From NCBI RefSeq assembly GCF_027923465.1, contig NZ_BRLB01000004.1, forward strand, positions 186,001-250,000: DNA of 64,000 nucleotides, given 5' to 3'. The notes beneath the pieces were generated by a model. It ran no database searches. It worked only from the letters and a program-made list of their open reading frames with translations, and had not been told where the DNA came from. Within the stretch, counting starts at the first letter, position 1. Each line of letters begins with the position of its first letter. This stretch comes from Vallitalea longa (GTDB lineage Bacteria > Bacillota > Clostridia > Lachnospirales > Vallitaleaceae). Positions 63,341 to 64,000 of this stretch are shown here, one piece after another. A program made the translations under genes and the position numbers.

Positions 63341-64000
63341 ATGTATAAAGCAACATTAGTACTAGAAGGGGGCGCCACTAGAGGTGTATATACAGCAGGT
63401 GTTCTAGATTATTTCATGGAGCAGAAACTTGAGATATCTGATGTAATAGGTGTGTCAGCGGGTGCATGTAATGCTGTGGATTATGTTACTAAACAAATCG
63501 GAAGATCAAAAAAATGTTTGATTGCGACTGAAAAGAAAAATAGATTCTATGGTTTTGATAAATTAGTAAAAAAGGGTAATTTCTTAGATATGGACTTGAT
63601 GTTTGATGATTTTGCCAATAGGATATTTCCTTTTAATTATGATGATTTCATTACTTCTTCCATGAATTGTGAGATTGTAGTAACTAATTGCAAAGAGGGT
63701 AGACCAGATTATCTGAAAGCCAAGAAGACAGAAGATATAATGCCAATATGTAGAGCATCCAGCAGTGTCCCTGTGTTAGCTCCTATGGTATGGATAGGTG
63801 ACGTTCCATATCTGGATGGAGGAATAACTGATTCTGTACCAATTAGAAGAGCTGTGGAATTAGGGAATGAGAAAATTGTAGTTATTCTTACTAGAAATCA
63901 AGGATATCGTAAAAAAGCTCCATCAAAGGCAGCGCTCAGATTGTGCAAACATAAATATCCTGAATATCCTAACTTGATAAAAGCGATAGAAAACAGATAT
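63341..64000 (+). CDS. Patatin-like phospholipase, N-terminal part (partial)
   Basis: The frame runs off the right edge after 220 codons. It starts MYKATLVLEGGATRGVYTAG, with the oxyanion glycine loop at 10-15, nucleophile S39 in IGVSAGA (GxSxG) and catalytic D159 in YLDGGITDSVP, so the Ser-Asp dyad is complete. Relatives are patatin-family acyl hydrolases such as YchK/RssA-like proteins that may act on phospholipids in the cytoplasm. ATG 63341 follows AAGGCGGTG with 8 bases spacing and its own promoter. Confidence 0.92.
   Translation, partial: MYKATLVLEGGATRGVYTAGVLDYFMEQKLEISDVIGVSAGACNAVDYVTKQIGRSKKCLIATEKKNRFYGFDKLVKKGNFLDMDLMFDDFANRIFPFNYDDFITSSMNCEIVVTNCKEGRPDYLKAKKTEDIMPICRASSSVPVLAPMVWIGDVPYLDGGITDSVPIRRAVELGNEKIVVILTRNQGYRKKAPSKAALRLCKHKYPEYPNLIKAIENRY

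Overview
The window is about 30% G+C chromosomal DNA of an anaerobic, endospore-forming Firmicute of class Clostridia. A GerW/YtfJ sporulation gene next to a DUF2953 gene, a SleB-like cell-wall hydrolase, an acyl-CoA dehydrogenase/Etf cluster and very AT-rich codon use support this. A free-living lineage near Lachnospirales/Vallitalea is plausible, but nothing in the window fixes the genus. I saw no rRNA, tRNA, CRISPR array or transposase.

Region by region (bases): 1-4250 holds housekeeping genes: the end of uracil-DNA glycosylase, topoisomerase III, a 52-residue conserved protein and an S1-domain protein. 4457-9840 is an unassigned membrane operon: a zinc-ribbon protein, two ABC-2 type permeases without an ATPase, and a helical protein. 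9957-15451 holds small conserved genes plus the sporulation pair, a cell-wall hydrolase, a YbjQ protein and a DUF89 phosphatase. 15535-24467 is accessory: a secreted Gly/Asn-rich protein, a two-component system whose sensor carries a Met/His-rich external segment, a one-module nonribosomal peptide synthetase (C-A-T-reductase), a secreted C39-like protease and a lipoprotein. 24695-29874 is a second two-component system with a MacB/Bce-like ABC exporter.

30997-35476 (minus strand) is coenzyme A supply: panD, panC, panB, a DUF2520 ketopantoate reductase (PanG-like) and coaBC. Together these cover all steps from ketoisovalerate and aspartate to 4'-phosphopantetheine, apart from pantothenate kinase. 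36922-49005 is a plus-strand operon of 11 genes: a Liv-type ABC importer, two acyl-CoA dehydrogenases, EtfBA, a CoA-transferase and, unexpectedly, glycerol kinase. It reads as uptake and fermentation of a branched-chain or other carboxylic substrate via CoA esters. It is preceded by a strong promoter and a leader of about 350 bases that contains a terminator-like hairpin.

49629-52526 encodes a secreted GH85 endo-beta-N-acetylglucosaminidase. 52661-60801 is an accessory island: a gene that seems to start with AUU, a GNAT acetyltransferase, divergent XRE regulators around a perfect palindrome, and a minus-strand cassette. The cassette runs from a secreted caspase-like (clan CD) protease through small membrane-anchored proteins to a WXG/LXG-like protein with a DUF4474 C-terminus, followed by a DUF5104 lipoprotein. 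The last pair looks like an effector/immunity pair. 61124-64000 has azlC, azlD, a TrmB-family regulator and the start of a patatin-like phospholipase.

The most unusual points are: the AUU-start gene; a 17-bp hairpin between the ribosome binding site and the start codon of the CoA-transferase; the reductase-ending NRPS predicted to use a basic amino acid; and the DUF4474/DUF5104/caspase-like cassette.
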